Assembly (NCBI RefSeq): GCF_051401765.1
Contig: NW_027480467.1
Coordinates: forward strand, 806,001 to 870,000
From: Calliopsis andreniformis
Taxonomy: Eukaryota; Arthropoda; Insecta; Hymenoptera; Andrenidae
Direction: 5' to 3'
DNA length: 64,000 nucleotides
The translations under genes and the position numbers were made by a program. Positions 12,968 to 26,093 of this stretch are shown piece after piece. The notes below the pieces were generated by a model. It made no database searches. It had not been told where the DNA came from and was given only the letters and a program-made list of their open reading frames with translations. Numbering within the stretch: position 1 is the first letter of the stretch; every line of letters starts with the position of its first letter.

Positions 12968-14930
12968 CAGTATTGAAAACTGTGAATTGATGTTATTCTC
13001 TTGAGGATTGAGGAATGACAACTGATTGCTGAGGACTGAGGGCTGAAGATTGAGGATTCAGGATTGAGGATTCGGGATTGGGGTTTGAGGACTGAGGATT
13101 TAGGATTGAGGATGGAGGATTGAAGAGAGAGGACTGAGTGTTGAGGATTGAGTGTTGAGGGGTTGAGGATTGAGGATTGAGGATTGAGAATTGAGGATTG
13201 AGGATTGAGGAATGAAGATTGACGATTGGGTATTGAGGATTGAAGAATGAGGATTGAGGATTGAGGATTGAGGATTGAGGATTGAAGATTGAGTATTGAG
13301 CATTGAAGCCTGACGATTGAGGATTGAGGATTGAGGATTGAAGATTGAGGATTGGGTATTGAGGATTGAAGAATGAGGATTGAGGATTGAGGATTGAGGA
13401 TTGAGGATTGAAGATTGAGTATTGAGGTTTGAAGATTGACGATTGAGGATTGAGGATTGAGGATTGAGGATTGAGGATTGAGGATTGAAGAATGAGGATT
13501 GAGGAATGAGGATTGAGGTTTGAGGACTGAGGACTGAGGACTGAAGATTGAGAATTGATGATTGAGGATTGAGGGTTGAAGATTGAGGATTGGGTATTGA
13601 GGATTGAAGAATGAGGATTGAGGATTCAGGATTGAGGATTGAGTGTTGACGATTGAGTATTGAGGATTGAAGAATGACGATCGAGGATTGAGAATTGAGG
13701 ATTGAGTATTGAGGATTGAGGATTGAAGATTGAGTATTGAGAATTGAAGGTTGAGGATTGTGGATTGAGCATTGAGGACTGAGGATTGAATATTGAGGAT
13801 TGGGGACTGAGTGTTGAGGGTTGCATGATGAGAATTGATGTTTGTGGATAGAGAATTGAAGATTGCAGATTGAGTTTTGAGTATTGAAAACTGTGAATTG
13901 ATGATATTCTAATGAGGATTGAGGATTGACAACTGATTGTTGAGGACTGAGGGCTGAAGCTTGAGGATTCAGGATTGAGGATTCAGGATTGAGGTTTGAG
14001 GAGAGAGGACTGAGGGTTGAGGATTGAGGATTGAGAATTGAGGATTGAGGATTGAGGATTGAAGATTGAGGATTGGCTGTTGAGGATTGATCATTGAGGA
14101 TTGAGGATTGAGGATTGAGGATTGAGGATTGAAGGTTGAATATTGATGAATGAAGATTGAGGATTGAGGATTATGGGTTGTCGATTGAGAACGAGGACTG
14201 AGGGTTGAGTGTTGATGTCTGAGGTCTGAGGATTGAGGATTGAGGATTGCGAACTGAGGATTGAGGATTGAGGATTGAAGATTGAGGATTGGGTATTGAG
14301 GATTGAAGAATGATGATTGAAGAATGAGGATTGGGGATTGAGTATTGAGGATTGTGGATTGAATATTGAGTATTGACGATTGAGTATTGAGGTTTGAGGA
14401 TTGAGGATTGAGGATTGAGGATTGAAGGTTGAGGATTGAGGATTGAGGATTGAGGATTGAGGATTGAGGATTGAAGACTGAGGATTGAGGATGAGGGCTG
14501 AGGGTTGGGGATTGAGGTTTGAGGTCTGAGGACAGAGGATTGAGGATTGAGAATTGAGGATTGAGGATTGAGGATTGAAGACTGAGGATTGGTTATTGAG
14601 GATTGAACATTGAGGATTGAGGGTTGAGGATTGAGGAGTGAAGATTGAGGATTGAGGATAGAGGATTGAGGATTGAGGATTGAGGACTGGGGATTGAAGA
14701 TTGAGGATTGAGCATTGAGGATTGAAGACTGAGGACTGGGGATTGAGGATTGAAGATTGAGGATTAAGGATTGAGGATTGGGGATTGAGGATCTAGGATT
14801 GGAGATTGATTATTGTGGATTGAAGGTTCAGGATTGAGGATAGAGTATTGAGAATTGAGAATAGAGGATGAGGGCTGAGGGTTGAGGATTGAGGTTTGAG
14901 GGACGAGGATTGAGGGTTGAGGATTGAGGA
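12968..14930. repeat. 2-kb long form of the left module, copy 3 (diverged)
   Basis: This starts at an A anchor (CAG at 12968) and follows 2945-4936. A single extra G in a GTTGAGGGGTTG string near 13161 shifts it by one base. The second anchor near 13880 has GTGAATTG and CTAATGAGG, unlike copies 1 and 2. It fades near 14930, where the neighbouring 3-kb units take over. Confidence 0.82.
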
Positions 14931-16868
14931 CTGAGGACTGACGATTGAGTATTGAGGATTGAGGATTGATTACTGAGGATTGAGGATTGAGGATTGAGGA
15001 TTGAGGATTGGGTATTGAGTATTGAAGATTCAGTATTGAGGATTGAAGATTGAGAATTGAAGATTGAGGATTGAACATTGAGGACTGAGCGTTCAGGGTT
15101 CAGTGATGAGAATTGATGTTTGTTGATAGAGATTTGAAGATTGCAGATTGAGTATTGAGTATTGAAAACTGTGAATTGAGGATATTCTATTGCGGATTGA
15201 GGATTGACAACTGATTGTTGTGGACTGAGTGCTGAGGATTGAGGATGCAGGATTGAGGATTCAGAATTGAGGTTTGAGGACTGAGGATTGAGGTTTGAAG
15301 ATTGAGTATTGAGGATTGAAGATTGTGTATTGAGGATTGAGGATTGAGGATTGAGGATTGAGGATGAGTGCTGAGGTTTGAGGATTGAGGTTTGAGGACT
15401 GAGGACTGAGGATTGAGGGTTGAGAATTGAGGATTGAGGATTGAGGATTGAAGACTGAGGATTGAGGATAGAGGATTGAGGATTGAGGTTTGAAGATTGA
15501 GGATTGGGGACTGAGTGTTGAGGGTTGGGTGATGAGAATTGATGTTTGTGGATAGAGATTTGAAGATTGCAGGCTGAGTATTGAGTATTGAAACCTGTCA
15601 ATTGAGGATATTCTATTGAGGATTGAGGATTCACAACTGATTGTTGAGCTCTGAGGGCTGAAGATTGAGCGCTCAGGATTGTGGATTCAGGATTGAGGTT
15701 TGAGGACTGAGGATCGAGGATTCAGGATTGAGGATTGAGGATTGAGGATTGAGGATTGATCGTTGACGATTGCGTATTGAGGATAAAACATTGAGGATTG
15801 AGGATTGAGTATTGAGGATTGAGGATTGAGGATTGAAGATTGAATATTGATGATTGAAGATTGAGGATCGAGGATTGAGGGTTGTGGACTGAGGACGAGG
15901 ACTGAGGGTTGAGCATTGATGTTTGAGGTCTGAGGATTGAGGATTGAGGATTGAGGATTGAGAATTGAGGATTGAGGATTGAGGATTGAAGATTGAGGAT
16001 TGGGTGTTGAGGATTCAGGATTGAGGATTCAGGATTGAGGATTGAGGATTGAGGATTGAAGATTGAGTATTGAGGATTGAAGATTGAGGATTGAGGATTG
16101 AGGATTGAGGATTGAGGATTGAGGATTGAGGATTGCGGATAGAAGATTAGGGATTGGGTATTGCGTATTGAACGTTGAGGATTGAGGACTGAAGATTGAG
16201 GATTGAGGATTGAGGATTGAGGATTGAGGATTGAGGATTGAGGATTGAAGATTGAGGATTGGGTATTGAGGTTTGAAGAATGAGGATTGAGAATTGAGGA
16301 TTGAGGATTGAGGGTTGAAGATTGAGCATTGAGGTTTGAAGATTGACGATTGAGGATTGAGGATTGAGGATTGAGGATTGAGGATTGAGAATTGAGGATT
16401 ACGGATTGAAGATTGAGTATTGAGGATTGAAGATTGAGGATTGAGGATTGAGGATTGAGGATTGAGGATTGAGGATTGAGGATTGAGGATTGTGGATTGA
16501 GGATTGAGGATTCAGGATTCAGGATTGAAGATTGAGGATTGGGAATTGAGGATTGAAGAATGAGGATTGAGTATTGAGCATTGAGGATGGAGGATTGAAG
16601 ATTGAGTATTGAGGATTGAAGATGGACGATTGAGGAATGAGGATTGAGCATTGAGGAGTGAAGATTGAGGATTGAGGATTGAGGATTGAGGATTGAGGAT
16701 TGATGATTGAGGATTGAGGATTGAAGATTGAATATTGATGATTGAAGATTGAGGGTTGAGGATTGAGGGTTGTGGATTGAGGACGATGACTGAGGGTTGA
16801 ATATTGATGTTTGAGGTCTGAGGATTGAGGATTGAGGATTGAGGATTGAGGGTTAAACATTGAGTACT
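13810..16868. repeat. About 3-kb higher-order unit, copy 1
   Basis: The order of anchors and variant cassettes here is repeated in 16869-19850. The offset drifts from about 3058 bp (anchors 13880 and 16938), through 2925 and 2885 bp in the middle (anchors 15585 and 18470), to 2984 bp at the right end. The drift shows unit gains and losses between copies. The unit holds anchors near 13880, 15157 and 15585. Confidence 0.78.
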
Positions 16869-19850
16869 GAGCGTTGAGGGTTGCATGATGAGAATTGGTG
16901 TTTGTGGATAGAGAATTGAAGATTGCAGATTGAGTTTTGAGTATTGAAAACTGTGAATTGATGATATTCTATTGAGGATTGAGGATTGACAACTGATTGT
17001 TGAGGACTGAGGGCTGAAGCTTGAGGATTCAGGATTGAGGATTCAGGATTGAGGTTTGAGGAGAGAGGACTGAGGGTTGAGGATTGAGGATTGAGAATTG
17101 AGGATTGAGGATTGAGGATTGAAGATTGAGGGTTGGCTGTTGAGGATTGATCATTGAGGATTGAGGATTGAGGATTGAGGATTGAGGATTGAAGGTTGAA
17201 TATTGATGAATGAAGATTGAGGATTGAGGATTATGGGTTGTCGATTGAGAACGAGGACTGAGGGTTGAGTGTTGATGCCTGAGGTCTGAGGATTGAGGAT
17301 TGAGGATTGCGAACTGAGGATTGAGGATTGAGGATTGAAGATTGAGGATTGGGTATTGAGGATTGAAGAATGATGATTGGGGATTGAGTATTGAGGATTG
17401 TGGATTGAATATTGAGTATTGACGATTGAGTATTGAGGATTGAGGATTGAGGATTGAGGATTGAGGATTGAAGATTGAGTATTGAGGATTGAAGGTTGAG
17501 GATTGAGGATTGATGATTGAGGATTGAGGATTGAGGATAGAGGATTGAGGATTGAGGATTGAGGACTGGGGATTGAAGATTGAGGATTGAGCATTGAGGA
17601 TTGAAGACTGAGGACTGGGGATTGAGGATTGAAGATTGAGGATTAAGGATTGAGGATTGGGGATTGAGGATCTAGGATTGGAGATTGATTATTGAAGATT
17701 GAAGATTGAGGATTGAGGATTGAGGATTGAGTATTGAGAATTGAGAATAGAGGATGAGGGCTGAGGGTTGAGGATTGAGGTTTGAGGGACGAGGATTGAG
17801 GGTTGTGGATTGAGGACTGAGGACTGACGATTGAGTATTGAGGATTGAGGATTGATTACTGAGGATTGAGGATCGAGGATTGAGGATTGAGGATTGGGTA
17901 TTGAGTATTGAAGATTCAGTATTGAGGATTGAAGATTGAGAATTGAAGATTGAGGATTGAACATTGAGGACTGAGCGTTCAGGGTTGAGTGATGAGAATT
18001 GATGTTTGTGGATAGAGATTTGAAGATTGCAGATTGAGTATTGAGTATTGAAAACTGTGAATTGAGGATATTCTATTGCGGATTGAGGATTGACAACTGA
18101 TTGTTGTGGACTGAGTGCTGAGGATTGAGGATGCAGGATTGAGGATTCAGAATTGAGGTTTGAGGACTGAGGATTGAGGTTTGAAGATTGAGTATTGAGG
18201 ATTGAAGATTGTGTATTGAGGATTGAGGATTGAGGATTGAGGATTGAGGATGAGTGCTGAGGTTTGAGGATTGAGGTTTGAGGACTGAGGACTGAGGATT
18301 GAGGGTTGCGAATTGAGGATTGAGGATTGAGGATTGAAGACTGAGGATTGAGGATTGAGGATTGAGGATTGAGGTTTGAAGATTGAGGATTGGGGACTGA
18401 GTGTTGAGGGTTGAGTGATGAGAATTGATGTTTGTGGATAGAGATTTGAAGATTGCAGGCTGAGTATTGAGTATTGAAACCTGTCAATTGAGGATATTCT
18501 ATTGAGGATTGAGGATTCACAACTGATTGTTGAGGTCTGAGGGCTGAAGATTGAGCGCTCAGGATTGTGGATTCAGGATTGAGGTTTGAGGACTGAGGAT
18601 TGAGGATTCAGGATTGAGGATTGAGGATTGAGGATTGAGGATTGATCGTTGACGATTGCGTATTGAGGATAAAACATTGAGGATTGAGGATTGAGTATTG
18701 AGGATTGAGGATTGAGGATTGAAGATTGAATATTGATGATTGAAGATTGAGGATCGAGGATTGAGGTTTGTGGACTGAGGACGAGGACTGAGGGTTGAGC
18801 ATTGATGTTTGAGGTCTGAGGATTGAGGATTGAGGATTGAGGATTGAGGATTGAGAATTGAGGACTGAGGATTGAGGATTGAAGATTGAGGATTGGGTGT
18901 TGAGGATTCAGGTTTGAGGATTCAGGATTGAGGATTGAGGATTGAGGATTGAAGATTGAGTATTGAGTATTGAAGATTGAGGATTGAGGATTGAGGATTG
19001 AGGATTGAGGATTGAGGATTGAGGATTGCGGATAGAAGATTGAGGATTGGGTATTGCGTATTGAACGTTGAGGATTGAGGATTGAGGATTGAGGATTGAG
19101 GATTGAGGATTGAAGACTGAGTATTGAGGATTGAAGGTTGAGGATTGAGGAGTGAGTATTGAAGATTTGGGATTTGGGACCGAGGATTGAAGATTGAGGA
19201 TTGAGGATTGAGGATTGAGGATTGAGGATTGAGGATTGAGGATTGAAGATTGAGGATTGGGTATTGAGGTTTGAAGAATGAGGATTGAGAATTGAGGATT
19301 GAGGATTGAGGGTTGAAGATTGAGTATTGAGGTTTGAAGATTGACGATTGAGGATTGAGGATTGAGGATTGAGGATTGAGGATTGAGAATTGAGGATTAA
19401 GGATTGAAGATTGAGTATTGAGGATTGAAGATTGAGGATTGAGGATTGAGGATTGAGGATTGAGGATTGAGGATTGAGGATTGTGGATTGAGGATTGAGG
19501 ATTCAGGATTCAGGATTGAAGATTGAGGATTGGGTATTGAGGATTGAAGAATGAGGATTGAGTATTGAGTATTGAGGATGGAGGATTGAAGATTGAGTAT
19601 TGAGGATTGAAGATGGACGATTGAGGAATGAGGATTGAGCATTGAGGAGTGAAGATTGAGGATTGAGGATTGAGGATTGAGGATTGAGGATTGAGGATTG
19701 AGGATTGAAGATTGAATATTGATGATTGAAGATTGAGGGTTGAGGATTGAGGGTTGTGGATTGAGGACGATGACTGAGGGTTGAATATTGATGTTTGAGG
19801 TCTGAGGATTGAGGATTGAGGATCGAGGATTGAGGGTTAAACATTGAGTA
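16869..19850. repeat. About 3-kb higher-order unit, copy 2
   Basis: This is the second copy of the 3-kb unit, with anchors near 16938, 18041 and 18470. Compared with copy 1 it lacks some heptamers near 17.5 kb and carries a few extra ones nearer its right end. Its right part is itself reused in the 3005-bp repeat that follows. Confidence 0.78.
17974..18122. repeat. Anchor cassette type A (representative copy)
   Basis: This is a typical copy of the most conserved non-canonical cassette. Read in heptamers it includes GTGATGA, GAATTGA, TGTTTGT, GGATAGA, GATTTGA, AGATTGC, then GTATTGA, AAACTGT, GAATTGA, GGATATT, CTATTGA, and later CAACTGA and TTGTTGA. All units are 7 nt, so the cassette stays in register with the array despite heavy substitution. 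About 60 copies were seen by eye, for example near 3, 913, 1916, 2945, 5070, 6098, 8014, 11267, 12968, 15157, 15585, 18470, 21354, 24391, 27501, 28500, 29970, 32195, 37080, 40797, 43490, 45810, 49209, 54435, 57088, 60330 and 63045. No function is known; it could be a protein-binding site or simply an old variant block. Confidence 0.85.
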
Positions 19851-20610
19851 CTGAGCGTTGAGTGTTGAATGATGAGAATTGATGTTTCTGGATAGAGATC
19901 TGAAGATTGCAGATTGAGTATTGAGTATTGAAAACTGTGAATTGAGAATATTCTATTGAGGTTTGAGGATTGACAACTGAATGTTGAGGACTGAGGATTG
20001 AAGAATGAGGATTGAGGATTGAGGATTGAGGATTGAGGATTGAAGATTGAGTATTGAGGTTTGAAGATTGACGATTGAGGATTGAGGGTTGAGGATTGAG
20101 GATTGAGGATTGAGGATTGAGGATTGAGGATTGAAGATTGAGTATTGGGGATTGAAGATTGACGATTGAGGATTGAGGATTGAGGATTGAGGATTGAGGA
20201 TTGAGGATTGAGGATTCAGGATTGAGGATTGAAGATTGAGGATTGGGTATTGAGGATTGAAGAATGAGGATTGAGAATTGAGAATTGAGGATTGAGGATT
20301 GAAGATTGAGTATTGAGGATTGAAGGTTGACGATTGAGGAATGAGGATTGAGGATTGAGGATTGAGGATTGAGGATTGAGGATTGAAGATTGAGTATTGA
20401 GGATTGAAGGTTGAGGATTGAGGATTGAGGATTGAAGATTGAGGATTGAAGATTGAGTACTGAGGATTGAAGATTAAGATTGAGGATTGAGGATTGAGGA
20501 TTGAGGATTGAGGACTGAGGGTTGAGGATTGAGGGTTGAGAATTGAGGATTGAGGATTGAGGATTGAAGATTGAGGATTGGCTGTTGAGGATTGATCATT
20601 GAGGATTGAT
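18850..20610. repeat. 1.76-kb block, copy 1 of the 3005-bp repeat
   Basis: This block recurs at 21855-23615 with a constant 3005-bp offset. Shared landmarks include GATTTGGGATTTGGGACCG near 19164 and 22169, which is rare elsewhere, and an A anchor near 19924 and 22929 with the variant GAATATTCTATTG. One visible difference is GACGATTG near 20161 against GAGGATTG in copy 2. Confidence 0.9.
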
Positions 20611-20814
20611 GATTGAGGATTGAGGATTGAGGATTGAGGATTGAAGATTGAGGATTGGGTATTGAGGATTGAAGAATGATGATTGAAGAATGAGGATTGG
20701 GGATTGAGTATTGAGGATTGAGGATTGAATATTGAGTATTGAGGATTGAGTATTGAGGATTGAGGATTGAGGATTGAGGATTGAGGATTGAAGATTGAGT
20801 ATTGAGGATTGAAG

Positions 20815-20890
20815 GTTGAGGATTGAGGATTGAGGATTGAGGATTGAGGATTGAGGATTGAGGATTGAGGATTGAGGATTGAGGATTGAA
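20815..20890. repeat. Tract of near-perfect GGATTGA units
   Basis: About eleven consecutive canonical units occur here with almost no variants, one of the longest pure tracts in the window. Pure tracts elsewhere are usually 3 to 8 units. Such tracts are probably the most recently expanded parts of the array. Confidence 0.8.
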
Positions 20891-21854
20891 GATTGAGGAT
20901 TGAGGATTGAGGATTGAGGATTGAGGATTGAGGATTGAGGATTGAAGATTGAATATTGATGATTAAAGATTGAGGGTTGAGGATTGAGGGTTGTGGATTG
21001 AGGACGAGGACTGAGTGTTGAATATTGATGTCTGAGGTCTGAGGATTGAGGATTGAGAATTGAGAATTGAGGATTGAAGATAGAAGATTGAGGATTGGGT
21101 ATTGAGGATTGACGAATGAGGATTGAGGATTGCGAATTGAGGATTGAAGATTGGGTATTGAGGATTGAAGATTGAGGATTGAGGATTGAGGATTGAGGGT
21201 TGGGGATTGAGGATTGCGGATTGAAGATTCAGTATTGAGTATTGAACATTCAGAATTTAGGATGAGGATTGAACATTGAGTACTGAGTGTTGAGGGTTGA
21301 GTGATGAGAATTTATGTTTCTGGATAGAGATTTGAAGATTGCAGATTGAGTATTGAGTATTGAAAACTGTGAATTGAGGATATTCTATTGAGGATTGAGG
21401 ATTGACAACTGAATGTTGAGGACTGAGGGCTGAAGAATGAGGATTCAGGATTGAGGATTCAGAATTGAGGTTTCAGGACTGAGGATTGAGGATTGAAGAT
21501 TGAGTATTGAGGATTGAAGATTGAGGATTGAGGATTGAGGATTGAGGATTGAGGATGAGGGCTGAGGGTTGAGGATTGAGGTTTGAGGACTAAGGACAGA
21601 GGATTGAGGATTGAGAATTGAGGAATGAGGATTGAGGATTGAAGATTGAGGATTGGGTATTGAGGATAGAAGAATGAGGATTGAGGATTGAGGATTGAGG
21701 ATTGAGGATTGAGGATTGAATATTGACTATTGAGGATTGAAGATCGACTATTGAGGATTGCGAATTGAGGATTGAGGATTGAGGATTGAGGACTGAGGAT
21801 TCAGGATTGAGGATTGAAGGTTCAGTATTGAGGATTGAAGATTGAGGATTGAGG

Positions 21855-23615
21855 ATTGAGAATTGAGGACTGAGGATTGAGGATTGAAGATTGAGGATTG
21901 GGTGTTGAGGATTCAGGTTTGAGGATTCAGGATTGAGGATTGAGGATTGAGGATTGAAGATTGAGTATTGAGTATTGAAGATTGAGGATTGAGGATTGAG
22001 GATTGCGGATTGAGGATTGAGGATTGAGGATTGCGGATAGAAGATTGAGGATTGGGTATTGCGTATTGAACGTTGAGGATTGAGGATTGAGGATTGAGGA
22101 TTGAGGATTGAGGATTGAAGACTGAGTATTGAGGATTGAAGGTTGAGGATTGAGGAGTGAGTATTGAAGATTTGGGATTTGGGACCGAGGATTGAAGATT
22201 GAGGATTGAGGATTGAGGATTGAGGATTGAGGATTGAGGATTGAGGATTGAAGATTGAGGATTGGGTATTGAGGTTTGAAGAATGAGGATTGAGAATTGA
22301 GGATTGAGGATTGAGGGTTGAAGATTGAGTATTGAGGTTTGAAGATTGACGATTGAGGATTGAGGATTGAGGATTGAGGATTGAGGATTGAGAATTGAGG
22401 ATTAAGGATTGAAGATTGAGTATTGAGGATTGAAGATTGAGGATTGAGGATTGAGGATTGAGGATTGAGGATTGAGGATTGAGGATTGTGGATTGAGGAT
22501 TGAGGATTCAGGATTCAGGATTGAAGATTGAGGATTGGGTATTGAGGATTGAAGAATGAGGATTGAGTATTGAGTATTGAGGATGGAGGATTGAAGATTG
22601 AGTATTGAGGATTGAAGATGGACGATTGAGGAATGAGGATTGAGCATTGAGGAGTGAAGATTGAGGATTGAGGATTGAGGATTGAGGATTGAGGATTGAG
22701 GATTGAGGATTGAAGATTGAATATTGATGATTGAAGATTGAGGGTTGAGGATTGAGGGTTGTGGATTGAGGACGATGACTGAGGGTTGAATATTGATGTT
22801 TGAGGTCTGAGGATTGAGGATTGAGGATCGAGGATTGAGGGTTAAACATTGAGTACTGAGCGTTGAGTGTTGAATGATGAGAATTGATGTTTCTGGATAG
22901 AGATCTGAAGATTGCAGATTGAGTATTGAGTATTGAAAACTGTGAATTGAGAATATTCTATTGAGGTTTGAGGATTGACAACTGAATGTTGAGGACTGAG
23001 GATTGAAGAATGAGGATTGAGGATTGAGGATTGAGGATTGAGGATTGAAGATTGAGTATTGAGGTTTGAAGATTGACGATTGAGGATTGAGGGTTGAGGA
23101 TTGAGGATTGAGGATTGAGGATTGAGGATTGAGGATTGAAGATTGAGTATTGGGGATTGAAGATTGAGGATTGAGGATTGAGGATTGAGGATTGAGGATT
23201 GAGGATTGAGGATTGAGGATTCAGGATTGAGGATTGAAGATTGAGGATTGGGTATTGAGGATTGAAGAATGAGGATTGAGAATTGAGAATTGAGGATTGA
23301 GGATTGAAGATTGAGTATTGAGGATTGAAGGTTGACGATTGAGGAATGAGGATTGAGGATTGAGGATTGAGGATTGAGGATTGAGGATTGAAGATTGAGT
23401 ATTGAGGATTGAAGGTTGAGGATTGAGGATTGAGGATTGAAGATTGAGGATTGAAGATTGAGTACTGAGGATTGAAGATTAAGATTGAGGATTGAGGATT
23501 GAGGATTGAGGATTGAGGACTGAGGGTTGAGGATTGAGGGTTGAGAATTGAGAATTGAGGATTGAGGATTGAAGATTGAGGATTGGCTGTTGAGGATTGA
23601 TCATTGAGGATTGAG
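21855..23615. repeat. 1.76-kb block, copy 2 of the 3005-bp repeat
   Basis: This is the second copy of 18850-20610. The intervening 20611-21854 segment is ordinary array with one A anchor near 21354. The copy ends near 23615, close to the junction with the 942-bp block. Confidence 0.9.
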
Positions 23616-23771
23616 GATTGAGGATTGAGAATTGAGGATTGAAGGTTGAATATTGATGAATGAAGATTGAGGATTGAGGATTATGGGTTGTGGATTGAGA
23701 ACGAGGACTGGGGGTTGAGAGTTGATGCCTGAGGTCTGAGGATTGAGGATTGAGGATTGCGAACTGAGGAT

Positions 23772-24715
23772 TGAGGATTTGGTATTGAGGATTGAGGATT
23801 GAGGATTGAAGATTGAATATTGATGATTGAATGTTGAGGATCGAGGATTGAGGGTTGTGGATTGAGGACGAGGACTGAGGGTTGAGTATTGATGTTTGAG
23901 GTCTGTGGATTAAGGATTGAGGATTGAGAATTGAGGATTGAGGATTGAGGATTGAAGATTTAGTATCGAGGATTGAAGATTGAGGATTGAGGATTGATGA
24001 TTGAGGATTGAGGATTGAGGATTGAAGATTGAGGATTGGGTATTGAAGATTAAGGATTGAGGATTGAGGATTGAGTGTTGAGAATTGATGTTTGAGGATT
24101 GGGATTTGATTATTGAATTTAGTGGATCGAGTATTGAACCATGAGAATTCAGGATATTCTATTGGGTATTGAGAATTGTGGATTGATGGTTGTGTATTGA
24201 GGATTGATGGCTTAGGGTTGTGTGTTGAATATTGAGAATTGAGGATTGGGGATTGAGGATTGAGTATTGAGGACTGAAGATTGAGGATTGAGGATTGAGG
24301 ATTGAAGATTGAGGACTGAGTGTTGATGGTTGAGTGATGAGGATTGATGTTTGTGGATTGAGATTTGAAGATTGAAGAATGGGGATTGAGTATTGAAAAC
24401 TGTGAATTGAGGATATTCTATTGAGGATTGAGGATTGACAATTGATTTTTGAAGACTGAGGGCTGAAGATTGAGGATTCAGGATTGTGGATTCGGGATTC
24501 AGGTTTGAGGACTGAGGATTCAGGGTTGAGGATTGAGGATTGAGGATTGACGCTTGAGGATTGAGGGTTGAGGATGGAGGATTGAAGAGATAGGTCTGAC
24601 TGTTGAGGATTGAGTGTTGAGAATTCATGTTTGTGGATGGAGATTTGATTATTGAATATTGTGGATTGAGTACTGAACCATGAGAATTCAGGATATTCTA
24701 TTGAGTATTGAGAAT
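23772..24715. repeat. 942-bp block, copy 1 of 5
   Basis: This block recurs at 25150-26093 (offset 1378), 46262-47205 (offset 22490), 52797-53740 and 61405-62348. Its landmarks are GGATTTGGTATTG at the left, a B anchor near 24145 with the unit AACCATGAGAATTC, an A anchor near 24391, GAAGAGATAGGTCTG near 24592, GAGAATTCATGTTTGTGG near 24630 and a second B anchor near 24684. The two B anchors flanking one A anchor make it the most structured module in the window. Confidence 0.88.
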
Positions 24716-25149
24716 TGAGGATTGAGGATTGAGTATTGAGGATTGAGTATTGAGGATAGAAGGTTGAGGATTGGGGACTGAGGGTTGAAGATTGAGGATT
24801 GAGGATTGAGGATTGAGGATTGGGGGTCGAGGATTGAAGATTCAGTATTGAGGATTGAAGATTGAGAATTGAGGATTGAGGATTGAACATTGAGGACTGA
24901 GTGTTGATGGTTGAGTGATGAGAATTGATGTTTGTGGATAGAGGTTTGAGGATTGCAGATTGAGTATTGAGTATTGAAACCTGTGAATTGAGGGTATTCT
25001 ATTGAGGATTGAGTATTCACAACTGATTGCTGAGGACTAAGGGCGGAAGATTGAGGATTCAGGATTGAGGATTCAGGATTGAGGTTTGAGGACTGAGGAT
25101 TGAGGATTGAGGATTGAAGATTGAGGATTGGGGATTGAGGATTGAAGAT

Positions 25150-26093
25150 TGAGGATTTGGTATTGAGGATTGAGGATTGAGGATTGAAGATTGAATATTG
25201 ATGATTGAAGTTTGAGGATCGAGGATTGAGGGTTGTGGATTGAGGACGAGGACTGAGCGTTGAGTATTGACGTTTGAGGTCTGTGGATTAAGGATTGAGG
25301 ATTGAGAATCGAGGATTGAGGATTGAGGATTGAAGATTTAGTATTGAGGATTGTAGATTGAGGATTGAGGATTGATGATTGAGGATTGAGGATTGAGGAT
25401 TGAAGATTGAGGATTGGGTATTGAAGATTAAGGATTGAGGACTGAGGATTGAGTGTTGAGAATTGATGTTTGCGGATTGGGATTTGATTATTGAATTTTG
25501 TGAATCGAGTATTGAACCATGAGAATTCAGGATATTCTATTGGGTATTGAGAATTGTGGATTGATGGTTGAGTATTGAGGATTGATGGCTTATGGTTGTG
25601 TGTTGAATATTGAGAATTGAGGATTGGGGATTGAGGATTGAGTATTGAGGACTGAAGATTGGGGATTGAGGATTGAGGATTGAAGATTAAGGACTGAGTG
25701 TTGATGGTTGTGTGATGAGGATTGATGTTTGTGGATTGAGATTTGAAGATTGAAGAATGGGGATTGAGTATTGAAAACTGTGAATTGAGGATATTCTATT
25801 GAGGATTGAGGATTGACAATTGATTTTTGAAGACTGAGGGCTGAAGATTGAGGATTCAGGATTGTGGATTCGGGATTCAGGTTTGAGGACTGAGGATTCA
25901 GGGTTGAGGATTGAGGATTGAGGATTGACGCTTGAGGATTGAGGGTTGAGGATGGAGGATTGAAGAGATAGGTCTGAGTGTTGAGGATTGAGTGTTGAGA
26001 ATTCATGTTTGTGGATTGAGATTTGATTATTGAATATTGTGGATTGAGTACTGAACCATGAGAATTCAGGATATTCTATTGAGCATTGAGAAT
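25150..26093. repeat. 942-bp block, copy 2 of 5
   Basis: This copy lies 1378 bp to the right of copy 1. It differs at scattered bases, for example GAAGTTTGAGG near 25207 where copy 1 has GAATGTTGAGG, and TTATGGTTG near 25590 where copy 1 has TTAGGGTTG. Confidence 0.88.

Noticed and set aside
23772..24715. The 942-bp block as a transposable element
   Set aside because: I found no terminal inverted repeats, target-site duplications or coding capacity; it is made of array heptamers throughout.
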